From Pseudomonas sp. PDNC002 (GTDB lineage: Bacteria; Pseudomonadota; Gammaproteobacteria; Pseudomonadales; Pseudomonadaceae), in contig NZ_CP070356.1 of assembly GCF_016919445.1 (NCBI RefSeq), forward strand, positions 2,078,001 to 2,142,000: a DNA stretch of 64,000 nt. The letters run 5' to 3'. A program made the position numbers and the translations under genes. The first letter of the stretch is position 1, and every line of letters starts with the position of its first letter. The notes under the pieces were generated by a model. That model worked only from the letters and a program-made list of their open reading frames with translations. It searched no databases and was not told the DNA's origin. Positions 49,657 through 59,274 of the stretch are shown here, piece by piece.

Positions 49657-49685
49657 AGGGCCGCACTCGTTGCGGCCCTTTTTTG
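49657..49685 (+). terminator. Rho-independent terminator of prpE
   Basis: AGGGCCGC-actcgtt-GCGGCCCT followed by T6, 35 bases after the prpE stop. Confidence 0.9.
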
Positions 49686-49791
49686 TCCGGCCGTCTTGCC
49701 CACACATCGGCCCAACCTTGGTCTGGCAGGAATAAAGGCGGTTTGCCATCTAAGATCATGGCACCGTGCCTCTACTGGTCGTATTGCGCCC

Positions 49792-50226
49792 ATGATCAAC
49801 CGCCACTCACTCGACGATGACGAGCTCGAAGCGCTGCGCGATATCACCACGTTGGTGCCCCGCAGGCCCGTGATCCTGGTGGTGGATGATGATCGGGCCG
49901 CGCTGGCTCGGCTTCGTCGGCTGGTCGAAGGCGCCGGTATGCGCTGCATGACGGCCAGTAGCGCGGCGGAGGCGATGCGCCGCATTTTTCGCGACGAGGC
50001 GGCCATCGACCTGCTGGTCAGCGGCCTGGACCTGGAGCCCGATGGCCCGGGGCTGGCGTTCATCCATGAATTGAACAGGACCGGCACCTTTCTACCGATC
50101 ATCGTCCTGTCCGCGCCAATGGAGCTGGGCGGGATTTCCTCGGAAACGCCGTTGAACGTGCTGGACTTCCTGCCTAAACCTGTGGATCCGCTGTTGTTTG
50201 TGCGTGCGCTCAGCCGAAGTTTCTAG
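49792..50226 (+). CDS. Receiver-domain protein lacking the phospho-acceptor Asp
   Basis: 144 residues, one receiver domain (about 27-140). The acidic pocket VVDDD (32-34), Ser107 and Lys129 (FLPKP) are conserved, but the usual VxxD phospho-site reads LLVSGLD, putting Gly78 where Asp is expected. It therefore looks like a pseudo-receiver or atypical regulator. No output domain. The start at 49792 lacks an obvious ribosome site. It is transcribed alone. Confidence 0.8.
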   Translation: MINRHSLDDDELEALRDITTLVPRRPVILVVDDDRAALARLRRLVEGAGMRCMTASSAAEAMRRIFRDEAAIDLLVSGLDLEPDGPGLAFIHELNRTGTFLPIIVLSAPMELGGISSETPLNVLDFLPKPVDPLLFVRALSRSF

Positions 50227-50321
50227 CTGCAGGTGTCGATCAGTCCGATGCGGCTCGGTAGCTATCGCAGACGGAGTCCGCTGCTACGCGAGCGCCTCGT
50301 CCGCAATCGGAGTTCGGTGCG

Positions 50322-51221
50322 CTACAGCGTCTGCGCCTTGAACGTGTCGCACTTGCCCGGCGAGCCGCTTTCGAAGCCGAGCTTGAACCAGCGTACGCGC
50401 TGCGCGGACGAGCCGTGGGTGAAGGAGTCGGGCATCACCGTGCCGCGCGCCTGGCGCTGCAGGTGGTCGTCGCCGATGGCGTTGGCGGCGTTCAGCGCTT
50501 CTTCGATATCGCCCGGCTCCAGCCAGTTCAGGCGTTGCTGGGCATGGTTGGCCCAGACGCCAGCGAAGCAGTCGGCTTGCAGTTCCTGGCGCACCGAAAG
50601 CCCGTTGGCGCCTTCCATGCGCGCGCCGCGCTGGCGGGCGGCGTTGATCTTGGCGGAGATGCCCAGCAGGTTCTGCACATGGTGGCCGACTTCGTGGGCG
50701 ATGACGTAGGCCTGGGCGAAGTCGCCGGCGGCGGAGAACTTCTGCTCCATCTCGCGGAAGAAGCCGAGGTCGAGGTAGACGCGGTGGTCGCCGGGGCAAT
50801 AGAACGGGCCGACCGCCGAGGAGGCGAAGCCGCACGCCGAGTTCACCCCGCCATTGAACAGGATCAGCTTGGGCTGCTCGTACTGCTGGTTGCTGCGGGC
50901 GAAGATCTCGCCCCAGGTGTCTTCGGTATCGCCGAGGATCGACTGGACGAACTCCACCTGCGGGTCGTTGCCGGTGGCCGGCTTGCCCTGAGTGGGGCGA
51001 GCCGGAGCTTGTTGCGAGACGTCCATCTGGCCGAGCAGCGAACCGAGGATGGTCATCGGATCCTGTCCGGAGAGCAGGCCGATCACCACCACGATGGCCA
51101 CGCCGCCCAGGCTCAGGCCGCGGCCGCCGATACGCATGCCTCCGCCACCGCCCATGCCGCCGCCGCTGTCATCGCGGGCATCCACTACGTTGTCGCTGCG
51201 TCGTCCTTTGCGCCAGAGCAT
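50322..51221 (-). CDS. YpfJ-family neutral zinc metallopeptidase
   Basis: 299 residues. Glycine-rich cytoplasmic N-terminus (about 19-38), a membrane helix (LSLGGVAIVVVIGLLSG) and a periplasmic zinc domain with IAHEVGHHVQ (HExxH). ACGFASSAVGPFYCPGDHRVYLD and QELQADCFAGVWA are typical of PF04228. Family function is largely unknown (YpfJ). Likely anchored with the protease in the periplasm. The start ATG at 51221 begins MLWRKGRRSDN. Confidence 0.93.
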   Translation of the reverse strand: MLWRKGRRSDNVVDARDDSGGGMGGGGGMRIGGRGLSLGGVAIVVVIGLLSGQDPMTILGSLLGQMDVSQQAPARPTQGKPATGNDPQVEFVQSILGDTEDTWGEIFARSNQQYEQPKLILFNGGVNSACGFASSAVGPFYCPGDHRVYLDLGFFREMEQKFSAAGDFAQAYVIAHEVGHHVQNLLGISAKINAARQRGARMEGANGLSVRQELQADCFAGVWANHAQQRLNWLEPGDIEEALNAANAIGDDHLQRQARGTVMPDSFTHGSSAQRVRWFKLGFESGSPGKCDTFKAQTL

Positions 51222-51288
51222 GGCGGCATCTCCATCGAACAGGTGGGTTCAGTGTTGTCTTCAGTGGCGCTGACCGCCAGCCCGGTCG

Positions 51289-52149
51289 TCAGGCGAAACG
51301 GTGCAGTAGCTCGGCGCGAGCCAGCAGTTGCACGTCGCCGCCGACGTGGACGTCATCGTCCTGGCCGACCTGCACGTCGAGCCGGCTGGGGCGGCCGACG
51401 AAGCGGCCCTGGGACAGGTGGAACAGCTCGCCGCGGCGCGCCTTGCCCAGTTCCACCAGGTAGGCGGCGACGGGGCCGGCGGCGCTGCCGGTGGCAATGT
51501 CCTCGATGATCCCGGCGCCGTCCCAGGTGCGGCCCTCGCGATTATCCACATCCAGCACGAAAACGAAGGCGGCGTTGAGCTTCGCCAACTCCGCTGTCAG
51601 ATCCGTGCGCTGGCGCACGCGGCCCAGGGCTTCGCTGCGCACCGGCAGCAACAGGTAGGGCAGGCCGGTGCTGACCACGGCGGCGGGGTAGTCGGCCAGG
51701 TCCGTGACACTCAGCGAGAAGGCTTCGGCGAACCAGCGGCGGGCTTCGTCGTCCAGCACGGTGCCGAAGTCGGCGGCGCCCTGGTTCATCTCTGCGTGGA
51801 AGCCCGCGCCGCGGCGGCGAGTGGCGACCTTCACGGCTTTTGCAGGCAACTCCAGCGTCCAGTGTTCTTCCTCGCCGCGCTGGTGCAGGTGGTGGAGGAG
51901 CGCAGCGGCGCCCAGAACCGGGTGGCCGGCGAAAGGCAGTTCCTCGTCGACGGTGAAAATGCGTGCCGAATAGGTGTCCAGCGTGGCGGAGGGGAACAGG
52001 AATATCGACTCGAACTGGCGCAACTCCTGGGTCAGCGCCAGCAGGGTCTGGGCGGGGATGCCGCGGGCGTCGGGGAACACCGCCAGGCCATTGCCGGTAA
52101 GCGGTTGGTCGGCGAAGACGTCGAGCTGCCAGTACTGTTGCGCGGACAT
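51289..52149 (-). CDS. PhzF-family isomerase/epimerase-like protein
   Basis: 286 residues, DAP-epimerase fold. [18 protein letters not shown] at the N-terminus, the RQFESIFLF segment with the catalytic-type Glu, [13 protein letters not shown] and [15 protein letters not shown] are all PhzF signatures. Outside phenazine clusters such proteins have unknown substrates, and there is no phenazine operon here. It is divergent from alaC. Confidence 0.92.
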   Translation of the reverse strand: MSAQQYWQLDVFADQPLTGNGLAVFPDARGIPAQTLLALTQELRQFESIFLFPSATLDTYSARIFTVDEELPFAGHPVLGAAALLHHLHQRGEEEHWTLELPAKAVKVATRRRGAGFHAEMNQGAADFGTVLDDEARRWFAEAFSLSVTDLADYPAAVVSTGLPYLLLPVRSEALGRVRQRTDLTAELAKLNAAFVFVLDVDNREGRTWDGAGIIEDIATGSAAGPVAAYLVELGKARRGELFHLSQGRFVGRPSRLDVQVGQDDDVHVGGDVQLLARAELLHRFA

Positions 52150-52321
52150 GGGCCTCCAGATGCCGCCCTTGAGCGGCGCAAAGAAAAACTCGACAGCCAG
52201 CCTAGCGAGCTATATGTTCGCCGACAAGAAAGTGCAGGTCACAGCGCCGCGCTTTCCAGGCCACCGCAGTGGCCGGCGTCGCTCGGACGGTTCCGGGCGC
52301 CTACGTTCATCAGAGGACACC

Positions 52322-53539
52322 ATGACTGAACCCCGTTCAGCTCGTCGCTTTGCGCGCATCGATCGCCTGCCCCCCTACGTTTTCAATATCACCGCCGAAC
52401 TGAAGATGGCCGCCCGCCGCCGTGGCGAGGACATCATCGACCTGTCCATGGGCAACCCGGACGGGGCCACGCCGCCGCACATCGTCGAGAAACTCTGCCA
52501 GGTCGCCCAGCGCGAAGACACCCACGGCTACTCCACCTCCCGTGGCATTCCGCGCCTGCGCCGCGCCATTTCGCACTGGTACCGCGACCGCTACGAGGTC
52601 GAGATCGATCCGGAATCCGAGGCCATCGTCACCATCGGCTCCAAGGAAGGCCTGGCGCACTTGATGCTCGCCACCCTGGACCACGGTGACACCATCCTCG
52701 TGCCCAACCCAAGCTACCCGATCCACATCTACGGTGCGGTGATCGCCGGCGCGCAGGTACGCTCGGTGCCGCTGGTGCCGGGCATCGACTTCTTCAACGA
52801 ACTGGAGCGGGCGATCCGCGAGTCGATTCCCAAGCCGAAGATGATGATCCTCGGCTTCCCCTCCAACCCCACTGCGCAGTGCGTGGAGCTGGACTTCTTC
52901 GAGCGCGTGGTCGACCTCGCCAAGCGTTACGACGTGCTGGTGGTGCACGACCTGGCCTACGCGGATATCACCTTCGATGGCTGGAAGGCGCCGTCGATCA
53001 TGCAGGTGCCGGGCGCCAAGGACATCGCGGTGGAGTTCTTCACCCTGTCCAAGAGCTACAACATGGCGGGCTGGCGCATCGGCTTCATGGTCGGTAACCC
53101 GGAGCTGGTCTCGGCCCTGGCGCGGATCAAGAGCTACCACGACTACGGCACCTTCACCCCGCTGCAGGTGGCGGCCATTGCCGCGCTGGAGGGCGACCAG
53201 CAGTGCGTGCGCGATATCGCCGAGCAGTACCAGAAGCGTCGCGACGTGCTGGTGAAAGGCCTGCACGAGGCTGGCTGGATGGTGGAGAACCCCAAGGCGT
53301 CGATGTACATCTGGGCGAAGATTCCTGAGCCCTATGCGCACCTGGGCTCGCTGGAGTTCGCCAAGAAGCTGCTCAAGGATGCCAAGGTCTCGGTGTCGCC
53401 GGGCATCGGCTTCGGCGACTACGGCGATGACCACGTGCGCTTCGCCCTGATCGAGAACCGCGACCGCCTGCGCCAGGCCGTGCGCGGGATCAAGTCAATG
53501 TTCCGTGCCGACGGGCTGTTGCCGGCTAAGGCCGAATAA
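52322..53539 (+). CDS. alaC: Glutamate-pyruvate aminotransferase AlaC
   Basis: 405 residues, PLP fold type I. The PLP Lys lies in [26 protein letters not shown] and VHDLAYADI carry the cofactor Asn/Asp/Tyr. The N-terminus [20 protein letters not shown] and most of the sequence match what I recall of E. coli AlaC (YfdZ). It interconverts pyruvate + glutamate and alanine + 2-oxoglutarate. Start 52322 follows AGAGGA. Terminator immediately after. Confidence 0.95.
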   Translation: MTEPRSARRFARIDRLPPYVFNITAELKMAARRRGEDIIDLSMGNPDGATPPHIVEKLCQVAQREDTHGYSTSRGIPRLRRAISHWYRDRYEVEIDPESEAIVTIGSKEGLAHLMLATLDHGDTILVPNPSYPIHIYGAVIAGAQVRSVPLVPGIDFFNELERAIRESIPKPKMMILGFPSNPTAQCVELDFFERVVDLAKRYDVLVVHDLAYADITFDGWKAPSIMQVPGAKDIAVEFFTLSKSYNMAGWRIGFMVGNPELVSALARIKSYHDYGTFTPLQVAAIAALEGDQQCVRDIAEQYQKRRDVLVKGLHEAGWMVENPKASMYIWAKIPEPYAHLGSLEFAKKLLKDAKVSVSPGIGFGDYGDDHVRFALIENRDRLRQAVRGIKSMFRADGLLPAKAE

Positions 53540-53553
53540 AGGCCGCATGAATG

Positions 53554-53585
53554 AAAAGGGCGACCCGATGGTCGCCCTTTTCATT
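53554..53585 (+). terminator. Rho-independent terminator of alaC
   Basis: AAAAGGGCGACC-cgat-GGTCGCCCTTTTcattTT, 15 bases after the stop, with A and T runs on both sides, so it could serve both strands. Confidence 0.9.
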
Positions 53586-53592
53586 TTGGAGT

Positions 53593-53681
53593 CCCTCACC
53601 CCATCCTGCTCGCGGAGCAATGCCGCGCGGGAACCTGGAGAGTGCCCCGCGCGTCGGCGCACCAGCGCTCGGGGGTGAGGG
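53593..53681. repeat. CCCTCACCCC/GGGGTGAGGG bounded element, divergent
   Basis: Shares the outer 10 bases of the MITE-like family (CCCTCACCCC and GGGGTGAGGG) but its 69-base interior is unrelated, including a GCGGAGCAATGCCGCG hairpin. It may be a rearranged or decayed member. Confidence 0.5.
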
Positions 53682-53706
53682 AAAGCCCATGTGTGTTGCG
53701 TTGCCG

Positions 53707-54141
53707 TCAGTGCGCCGGGTAGTCCGCCAGCACTTCGCGCTGGCCTGCCTTGGTCAGTCCGACCACTTGGTAGGCGTCGTGGCGATCGCCCATTTCCATG
53801 CCCGGCGAGCCCATCGGCATGCCTGGCACGGCGGCGCCGACCAGGTCGGCCCGCTCGCGCAGCTTCAGCACGTCGGCGGCCGGCACGTGGCCTTCGACGA
53901 ACTTGCCGTCGATCACGCCGGTGTGGCACGAACCCATGCTGTGCGGAACGCCGAGCTTGGTCTTCACTGCACTCATGTCGGCTTCGACGTGGTCGTTGAC
54001 GGTGAAGCCGTTGCTTTCCAGGTGCTTGATCCAGTCCTTGCAGCAGCCGCAGTTGGCATCGCGGTGCACGTCGATGGTCAGTGGCTCGGCGGCCTGGGCG
54101 ACGCCAGCGACAAGGGCGGTGAGCAGAAGCAGGGTGCGCAT
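53707..54141 (-). CDS. DUF411 periplasmic metal-binding protein (CopG-like)
   Basis: 144 residues with a Sec signal (about 1-18). The mature protein has DANCGCCKDW (Cys31, Cys33, Cys34), SCHTG (Cys72) and a Met-rich segment near the C-terminus (PGMPMGSPGMEMGD), all of which can bind copper. The DUF411 family includes P. aeruginosa CopG, a periplasmic thioredoxin-like copper protein. Start 54141 follows GAGG. It is not near the cue genes (15 kb away); no CueR-type promoter was found upstream. Confidence 0.85.
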   Translation of the reverse strand: MRTLLLLTALVAGVAQAAEPLTIDVHRDANCGCCKDWIKHLESNGFTVNDHVEADMSAVKTKLGVPHSMGSCHTGVIDGKFVEGHVPAADVLKLRERADLVGAAVPGMPMGSPGMEMGDRHDAYQVVGLTKAGQREVLADYPAH

Positions 54142-54341
54142 GGTTGGAACCTCGAAATTCGAACGCGACCGAGCATACTCCCGAGCGCCCTGCGTCCCCA
54201 CCCGCCGTTTGTTTCCCCATATGACGCGGCCGTCGAACTTGCCGCGGGAGGCGGGGTCTCTAGCTGATCGGTGGTGCGTCCGCGACTCCCGGTCGCAGGT
54301 ATGGACGCTCGGCAATGGCTGCATGGCCAAGGAGAAATCGG

Positions 54342-54800
54342 ATGCTCTTCGCCCGTCTCGTCCTGCTGGTTCAGGCTCTGGTCTGGGGTGGCCTGGGACT
54401 GCTCTACTGGATCCGCCCCTACGAAATGGCCAATCTCAGCGGCATGCTGCTGATGGAGCCGTCCTCGGTGAGCGATGCCCGCGTCTTCTATGGCGGCCAC
54501 CAGTTCGCCCTCGCACTGTTCCTCGTCTTCGCCCTGCGTCGCCGCCTGCTGGTTCGCCCGGCGCTGATCCTGGTGATCCTGGTGCAACTGACCCTGACGC
54601 TCTCGCGCCTGCTCATCGCCTGGACCGAAGGCGGCATGGAGTGGGACGCGCAGCTGGCTGGCGTGGTCTATCGCGGGGTGATCTCGGCGCTGGCCATCTT
54701 CGCCCTCTATTGGCTGGAGCGGCAGTCGCGCAATCGACAGGTCGTGGTGCACGAACAAGCCGAGCCGGAGGGGCGCAAGGCCGACTTCGAGGGGTTGTGA
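54342..54800 (+). CDS. DUF4345-like membrane protein
   Basis: 152 residues and four membrane helices (ARLVLLVQALVWGGLGLLYW, FYGGHQFALALFLVFAL, ALILVILVQLTLTLSRLL, AALAIFALYWL-type). The DARVFYGGHQ and LSRLLIAWTEG segments are typical of DUF4345 proteins. Start 54342 has AGGAG 8 bases upstream. Function unknown. Confidence 0.82.
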   Translation: MLFARLVLLVQALVWGGLGLLYWIRPYEMANLSGMLLMEPSSVSDARVFYGGHQFALALFLVFALRRRLLVRPALILVILVQLTLTLSRLLIAWTEGGMEWDAQLAGVVYRGVISALAIFALYWLERQSRNRQVVVHEQAEPEGRKADFEGL

Positions 54801-54898
54801 GTTCGGATGAGCGGCGCTGCCGGAAAGCGGCGCCGCTGCCGGGCCGACCCCGCTCCGTGCTATCGTATTGATTTTGCGGTAGTAGCAGCGGAGTCAGC

Positions 54899-55201
54899 AT
54901 GAAGTTCGTCCATCAGCGTGAACACCTCAACGAAGGCGACCTGGTCGTCATCGAGTGCTCCATGACCTGCAACATCCGTCTGATGACCGACGCCGCCTTC
55001 CGCAGCTTCAAGAACGGCGGCCGCCACGTCTACCACGGCGGCGCATTCGACCGTTTCCCGGCCAAGATCAAGGTGCCCAGCACCGGTAACTGGAACGTCA
55101 CCATCGACACCGTCACTCGCCGCGCCATCAGCGTGACGCGCAAGGCTGACTTCAAGTACAGCATCAAGTTCGTGCGCAAGTCGCCGTCGAACTTCGGCTG
55201 A
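54899..55201 (+). CDS. DUF1883 domain protein
   Basis: 100 residues, all-beta, basic C-terminus. FVHQREHLNEGDLVVIECSMTCNIRLM and GGRHVYHGGAFDRFPAKIKVPSTGNWNVTIDT are characteristic of DUF1883, a small family with a known fold but no clear function. The start has GCAGCGGAG upstream. It is convergent with the DUF4136 lipoprotein, separated by only 3 bases. Confidence 0.88.
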   Translation: MKFVHQREHLNEGDLVVIECSMTCNIRLMTDAAFRSFKNGGRHVYHGGAFDRFPAKIKVPSTGNWNVTIDTVTRRAISVTRKADFKYSIKFVRKSPSNFG

Positions 55202-55204
55202 TCC

Positions 55205-55702
55205 TCATTGCCCCGCATGCGCGGGGAAATCCCTGAGCAGCCGTGCGATGCCTTCGTCCACGGCCTGCTGGGTCACCTTCGGGTCGTGTAGCTGGCGCGC
55301 CACTTGCGCCTGGTACAGCACCTGCCCCGTAGCCTCGTCGAGAATCCGCAGCGCCAGGCGCGCCTGTTCCTGGTCGGTGAACTGTGTCTGGGTCATCACG
55401 CCCGCACTGGTCGCCACCGGTCGCTGGACGATGCCGGTCTGGCTGTCCAGGCCGACGGCGTAGATCACCCGCAACTCCCCTGAGCTTTCCTGATAGCGGT
55501 AGCCCTTGGCTTCCAGCGCGCGGCGCACAGCGAGGTCGAAGCGATCCTCGAGGTCCTCGCGGTGCCCCTGCGCGCGCACGGCCTGGATGAAGAAGGTGCT
55601 CTGCCGCCCCTGGGCGGCGGGGGAGACGCTGATATTGGCGGGGTCGCTGCTGGCGCAGGCACTCAGCAGCAGGAACAGCAAGGGAAGTATCAGGCGGGAC
55701 AT
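55205..55702 (-). CDS. DUF4136 lipoprotein
   Basis: 165 residues. Lipoprotein signal with lipobox LLSAC (Cys16), followed by SSD, which suggests outer-membrane sorting. The DUF4136 domain (about 45-160) contains RRALEAKGYRYQE and AVDEGIARLLRDFP. Family function unknown. Confidence 0.88.
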   Translation of the reverse strand: MSRLILPLLFLLLSACASSDPANISVSPAAQGRQSTFFIQAVRAQGHREDLEDRFDLAVRRALEAKGYRYQESSGELRVIYAVGLDSQTGIVQRPVATSAGVMTQTQFTDQEQARLALRILDEATGQVLYQAQVARQLHDPKVTQQAVDEGIARLLRDFPAHAGQ

Positions 55703-55799
55703 GGGCGTGCCTCTTGTCGTTGTTCCGCAAGCCTAGCCGCGGAACCCGGAGGCGCCGCCCAACCCTAGGTTGGGCGGCAGTCACCTGGGCAACGAATGC

Positions 55800-56885
55800 T
55801 CAGCGGCGGGTCAGCAGCACGCCGGCTTCCATGTGGTGCGTGTAGGGGAACTGGTCGAACAGGGCGCAGCGGCTGACCTGATGGGTGTCGTGCAACTGGG
55901 CGATGTTCTGCGCCAGGGTCTCCGGGTTGCAGGAGATATAGAGGATGTTGTCGAAGCGCCGGGTCAGCTCGCAGGTGTCCGGGTCCATGCCGGCGCGCGG
56001 CGGATCGACGAACACGCTGCCGAAGGCGTAGGACTTCAGGTCGACATCGGCCAGGCGGCGGAACGGGCGCACCTCGTTGAGCGCCTGGGTCAGCTCCTCG
56101 GCGGAGAGACGTACCAGGGTGACGTTGTCCACGGCGTTGTCGGCCAGGTTCGCCAGGGCGGCGTTCACCGAGGTCTTGCTGATCTCGGTGGCTAGCACCT
56201 TGCGCACGCGGGTTGCCAGCGGCAGGGTGAAGTTGCCGTTGCCGCAGTACAGCTCCAGCAGGTCGTCGTCGCGCTGGCCCAGGGCTTCGTATGCCCAGTT
56301 GAGCATCTTCTGGCAGACCTCGCCGTTGGGCTGGGTGAACGCGCCCTCCGGCTGGCGGTAGCGGAAGGTACGGCCCGCGACGGTCAGTTCTTCACTCACG
56401 TAGTCACGACCCACCACCAGGCGTTTGCCACGGGAGCGGCCAACGATGCTCACGCCCAGTTCGGCGGCCAGTTTCTCGGCGGCGACTTGCCAGGTCGCGT
56501 CCACCGGACGGTGGTAGCAGAGGGTGATCAGCGCATCGCCCGCCAGGGTGGTGAGGAACTCCACCTGGAACAGCTTGTGGCCCAGCGTCGGCTCGGCCCA
56601 GGCGGCCTTCAGGCGCGGCATCAGTTCATTGATGCGCTGGCTGGCGATGGGGAACTCTTCGATCAGGATCGGCGTGTGCTTGTCGCCCTGCTCGAACATC
56701 GCATAGTGCCGTGCCTCGCCCTCGCGCCACAGGCGGAACTCGGCGCGCAGGCGGTAATGCTCGCGGGGCGAATCGAACACCTCCGGCTCCGGCGCGGCGA
56801 AAGGCGCCAGCAGCTCGCGCAGGCGCGCGGCCTTGTCGGCCAGTTGGCTGTCGTAGTGGGAGGGATCGAAACGCGGACTGCTCAT
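55800..56885 (-). CDS. trmA: tRNA (uracil-5-)-methyltransferase TrmA
   Basis: 361 residues. SAM motif [24 protein letters not shown] and the catalytic Cys in YISCNPETL, with the general base Glu in HHMEAGVLL near the end. It methylates U54 of tRNA (T-loop). Start 56885 ([15 protein letters not shown]) matches E. coli TrmA length. The NCS2 permease gene lies upstream on the same strand, the same pairing I recall in P. aeruginosa. Confidence 0.96.
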   Translation of the reverse strand: MSSPRFDPSHYDSQLADKAARLRELLAPFAAPEPEVFDSPREHYRLRAEFRLWREGEARHYAMFEQGDKHTPILIEEFPIASQRINELMPRLKAAWAEPTLGHKLFQVEFLTTLAGDALITLCYHRPVDATWQVAAEKLAAELGVSIVGRSRGKRLVVGRDYVSEELTVAGRTFRYRQPEGAFTQPNGEVCQKMLNWAYEALGQRDDDLLELYCGNGNFTLPLATRVRKVLATEISKTSVNAALANLADNAVDNVTLVRLSAEELTQALNEVRPFRRLADVDLKSYAFGSVFVDPPRAGMDPDTCELTRRFDNILYISCNPETLAQNIAQLHDTHQVSRCALFDQFPYTHHMEAGVLLTRR

Positions 56886-56919
56886 GGGACGGGTAACTCG
56901 TGTAGTCGGAGGCATTTGC

Positions 56920-56991
56920 TGGGTATCGCTGCGCTCCACGCCATCCTACGTCAGTGTCACTTGTAAGGTGGGCGGAGCGCAGCGATACCCA
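56920..56991. repeat. GGGTATCGCTGCGCTCC inverted repeat
   Basis: TGGGTATCGCTGCGCTCC and its inverse GGAGCGCAGCGATACCCA, separated by about 30 bases, between the NCS2 permease and trmA. It differs from the other families and may be a single copy in this window. Confidence 0.7.
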
Positions 56992-57007
56992 TGCCGCGAA
57001 AGTAAAA

Positions 57008-58303
57008 TCAGGCGTTGAACCAGCCCAGCTTGATCACGAACAGCACGGACAGAATCACCAGCGCCGGGTTCAGTTCGCGGAAGCGGCCGGACAACAGCTT
57101 GCAGGCGGTCCAGGTGATGAAGCCGAAGGCGATGCCGTTGGCGATGGAGAAGGTCAGCGGCATGGCCAGGGCGGTTACTACCACGGGGGCGGCGACGGTC
57201 AGGTCGTCCCAGTCGATCTCGGCCAGGCCGGAGGCCATCAGCACGGCGACGAAGAACAGCGCCGGTGCGGTGGCGAAGGCCGGGACGTTGCCGGCCAGCG
57301 GGGCGAAGAACAGGGCCAGCAGAAACAGTACGGCGACCACGATGGCGGTCAGGCCGGTGCGGCCACCGGCGGAAACGCCCGCCGCCGACTCGATGTAGCT
57401 GGTGGTGGTCGAGGTGCCCAGCAGCGAGCCGACCATGGCGGCGGAGCTGTCGGCGATCAGCGCACGGCCCATCTTCGGCATGTGCCCGTCCTTGCCCATC
57501 AGGCCGGCGCGCTTGGCCACGCCGATCAGGGTGCCGGAGTTGTCGAACAGGTCGACGAAGAGGAAGGCGAAGATCACGCTGAACAGGCCGATGTCCAGCG
57601 CGCCCTTGATATCCAGCTGCAGGAAGGTCGGTGCCAGCGACGGCGGCATCGACACCACGCCACCGAACTGGGAGACGCCGATGGCGATGGAAATGAAGGT
57701 GACGACCAGGATGCCGATCATCACCGCGCCGGTCACGCGGCGGGCTTCCAGGGCGACGATCAGGATGAAGCCGAGGATCGCCAAAAGCGGCGCGGGCTTG
57801 GCCAGGTCACCCATGCCCACCAGAGTGGCCTGGTTGGCGACGACGATGCCCGACTCCTTCAGCGCGATCAGCGCGAGGAACAGGCCGATGCCGGCGGCAA
57901 TCGCCGAGCGCAGGGCTAGCGGAATGCTGTTGATGATCCACTCGCGGATGCGGAAGATCGAAATGATGAAGAACATGCATGCGGAGAGGAACACCGCGCC
58001 GAGCGCCACCTGCCAGGTATGGCCCATGTGCAGGACCACGGTGTAGGTGAAGAAGGCGTTCAGGCCCATGCCGGGAGCCAGGGCGATCGGGTAGTTGGCG
58101 ATCAGGCCCATGATGGCCGAACCGATGGCTGCCGCGAGACACGTCGCCACGAAGATCGCGCCCTTGTCCATGCCCGTCTCGCCGAGGATGCTCGGGTTGA
58201 CGAAGAGGATGTAGGCCATGGTCAGGAAGGTAGTGATACCCGCCAGGATCTCGGTGCGCACATTGGTGTTGTGCGCCTTGAGTTGGAACAGCTTTTCCAG
58301 CAT
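57008..58303 (-). CDS. NCS2-family purine permease
   Basis: 431 residues, about 12-14 membrane helices. GMGLNAFFTYTVV and GTSTTTSYIESAAGVSAGGRTGL are the NCS2 AzgA-like (adenine/guanine/hypoxanthine) signatures. The start at 58303 follows GGGGAG. It imports purines by proton symport; which one cannot be read from sequence alone. The upstream 279 bases, between divergent genes, show no purine riboswitch that I can recognise. Confidence 0.92.
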   Translation of the reverse strand: MLEKLFQLKAHNTNVRTEILAGITTFLTMAYILFVNPSILGETGMDKGAIFVATCLAAAIGSAIMGLIANYPIALAPGMGLNAFFTYTVVLHMGHTWQVALGAVFLSACMFFIISIFRIREWIINSIPLALRSAIAAGIGLFLALIALKESGIVVANQATLVGMGDLAKPAPLLAILGFILIVALEARRVTGAVMIGILVVTFISIAIGVSQFGGVVSMPPSLAPTFLQLDIKGALDIGLFSVIFAFLFVDLFDNSGTLIGVAKRAGLMGKDGHMPKMGRALIADSSAAMVGSLLGTSTTTSYIESAAGVSAGGRTGLTAIVVAVLFLLALFFAPLAGNVPAFATAPALFFVAVLMASGLAEIDWDDLTVAAPVVVTALAMPLTFSIANGIAFGFITWTACKLLSGRFRELNPALVILSVLFVIKLGWFNA

Positions 58304-58582
58304 GTTTGGCTCCCCGTGACGCTGCTTGCGCCGTTGTCGTTCTGGCCGGGAAAAGCAAGGTGCATGCCCAGGTGGGCCCTGCGCCTTTTCTTGTGACCGG
58401 CAAAAGGCGCGCATGATACCAGCTTGCCCTGAGCCGGAGAATTTCTGACCGGACCGCCAGCATCCGTTCGTCTGCAAGCTTAGTCGCGGGTGCCGATCAA
58501 GGGAGTGCAACTTGTACGCTGGCGGTGGTCTGACTCTCTATAACCCTGGCCCGACCGGGCCGTCCTGTCCGATTCGCAGTCG

Positions 58583-59074
58583 ATGAAACGCTCTATTCCG
58601 ATCCTTCTCGTCTCTCTGTTGGGCGCCTGCGCCGGTGCGCCGCCGAGTGCGCCGCAGCATACATTCGATGTCCATGCCCTGGCGGAGAAACCCACGGCCA
58701 GCACCCGTACCCTGGCCGACCCACAAGGCAAGGCAACACTGGTGGAAACCCATCCGGCGCTGACCCAGCACGACGTGGAGCGCGCTGAGCTGGCCAGCAT
58801 CGCCGACGGCAAGCCGGCGGTGCGCGTGCTGTTCACCCCGGAAGCCAGCCAACGCCTGGCCAAGCTGACTCGGGAAGAGCAGGGCAAGGCGCTGGCGGTG
58901 GTCATCGACGGGCAGTTGCGCCTGCTGCCGAAGGTCACGCGAGTGGTGACCGATGGCCGGGTGATACTCAAGGGCTTCGCCAGCCAGGCCGAGGCGGAAA
59001 CCCTGGTGCGGCAGCTCAATGCGTTGCGCAACGTGCCGGTGCAGCCGGAGCAGGGGGCTAGCGGTCAGCCTTAG
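58583..59074 (+). CDS. Lipoprotein with SecD-P1-like domain
   Basis: 163 residues. Lipobox LLGAC (Cys16). The domain GKPAVRVLFTPEASQRLAKLTREEQGKALAVVIDGQL resembles the P1 head region of SecD/SecF (PF22599-like). Outside SecD such stand-alone lipoproteins are uncharacterised. It is divergent from the purine permease gene. Confidence 0.75.
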   Translation: MKRSIPILLVSLLGACAGAPPSAPQHTFDVHALAEKPTASTRTLADPQGKATLVETHPALTQHDVERAELASIADGKPAVRVLFTPEASQRLAKLTREEQGKALAVVIDGQLRLLPKVTRVVTDGRVILKGFASQAEAETLVRQLNALRNVPVQPEQGASGQP

Positions 59075-59100
59075 CCCGTCCTTTATAGGGAGTGGCTCTG

Positions 59101-59178
59101 CGTAGGGTGAATAACCTGGAACAGGTTATCCGCCGGCGTCCTGGTGGCGGATAACGCTGGCGCGTTATGCGCCCTACG
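59101..59178. repeat. GGCGGATAACGC inverted-repeat element, copy 2
   Basis: CGTAGGGTGAATAACCTGGA..AGGTTATCCGCC followed by GGCGGATAACGCTGGCGCG..GCGCCCTACG: the same arms as at 10783 but in the opposite order. Confidence 0.75.
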
Positions 59179-59224
59179 AAACGGCACGGCCCCATCGCCC
59201 ACCAAAAATCTCGGACATGAAAAA

Positions 59225-59249
59225 AGCCCGGCATCTGCCGGGCTTTTTT
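59225..59249. terminator. Rho-independent terminator (bidirectional), end of glyA
   Basis: AGCCCGGC-atct-GCCGGGCT flanked by A5 and T6, 26 bases past the glyA stop on the minus strand. Confidence 0.9.
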
Positions 59250-59274
59250 CGTATTGCTGTTCGCGGGTTTCGGC

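Noticed and set aside
50260-50320. Possible degraded REP (AGACGGAGTCCGCTGCTACGC)
   Set aside because: Only loosely similar to the four clear REP pairs; I do not report it as a feature.
58304-58582. Purine riboswitch upstream of the NCS2 permease
   Set aside because: No recognisable purine aptamer core; only a small GGCCCgacCGGGCC hairpin is seen.
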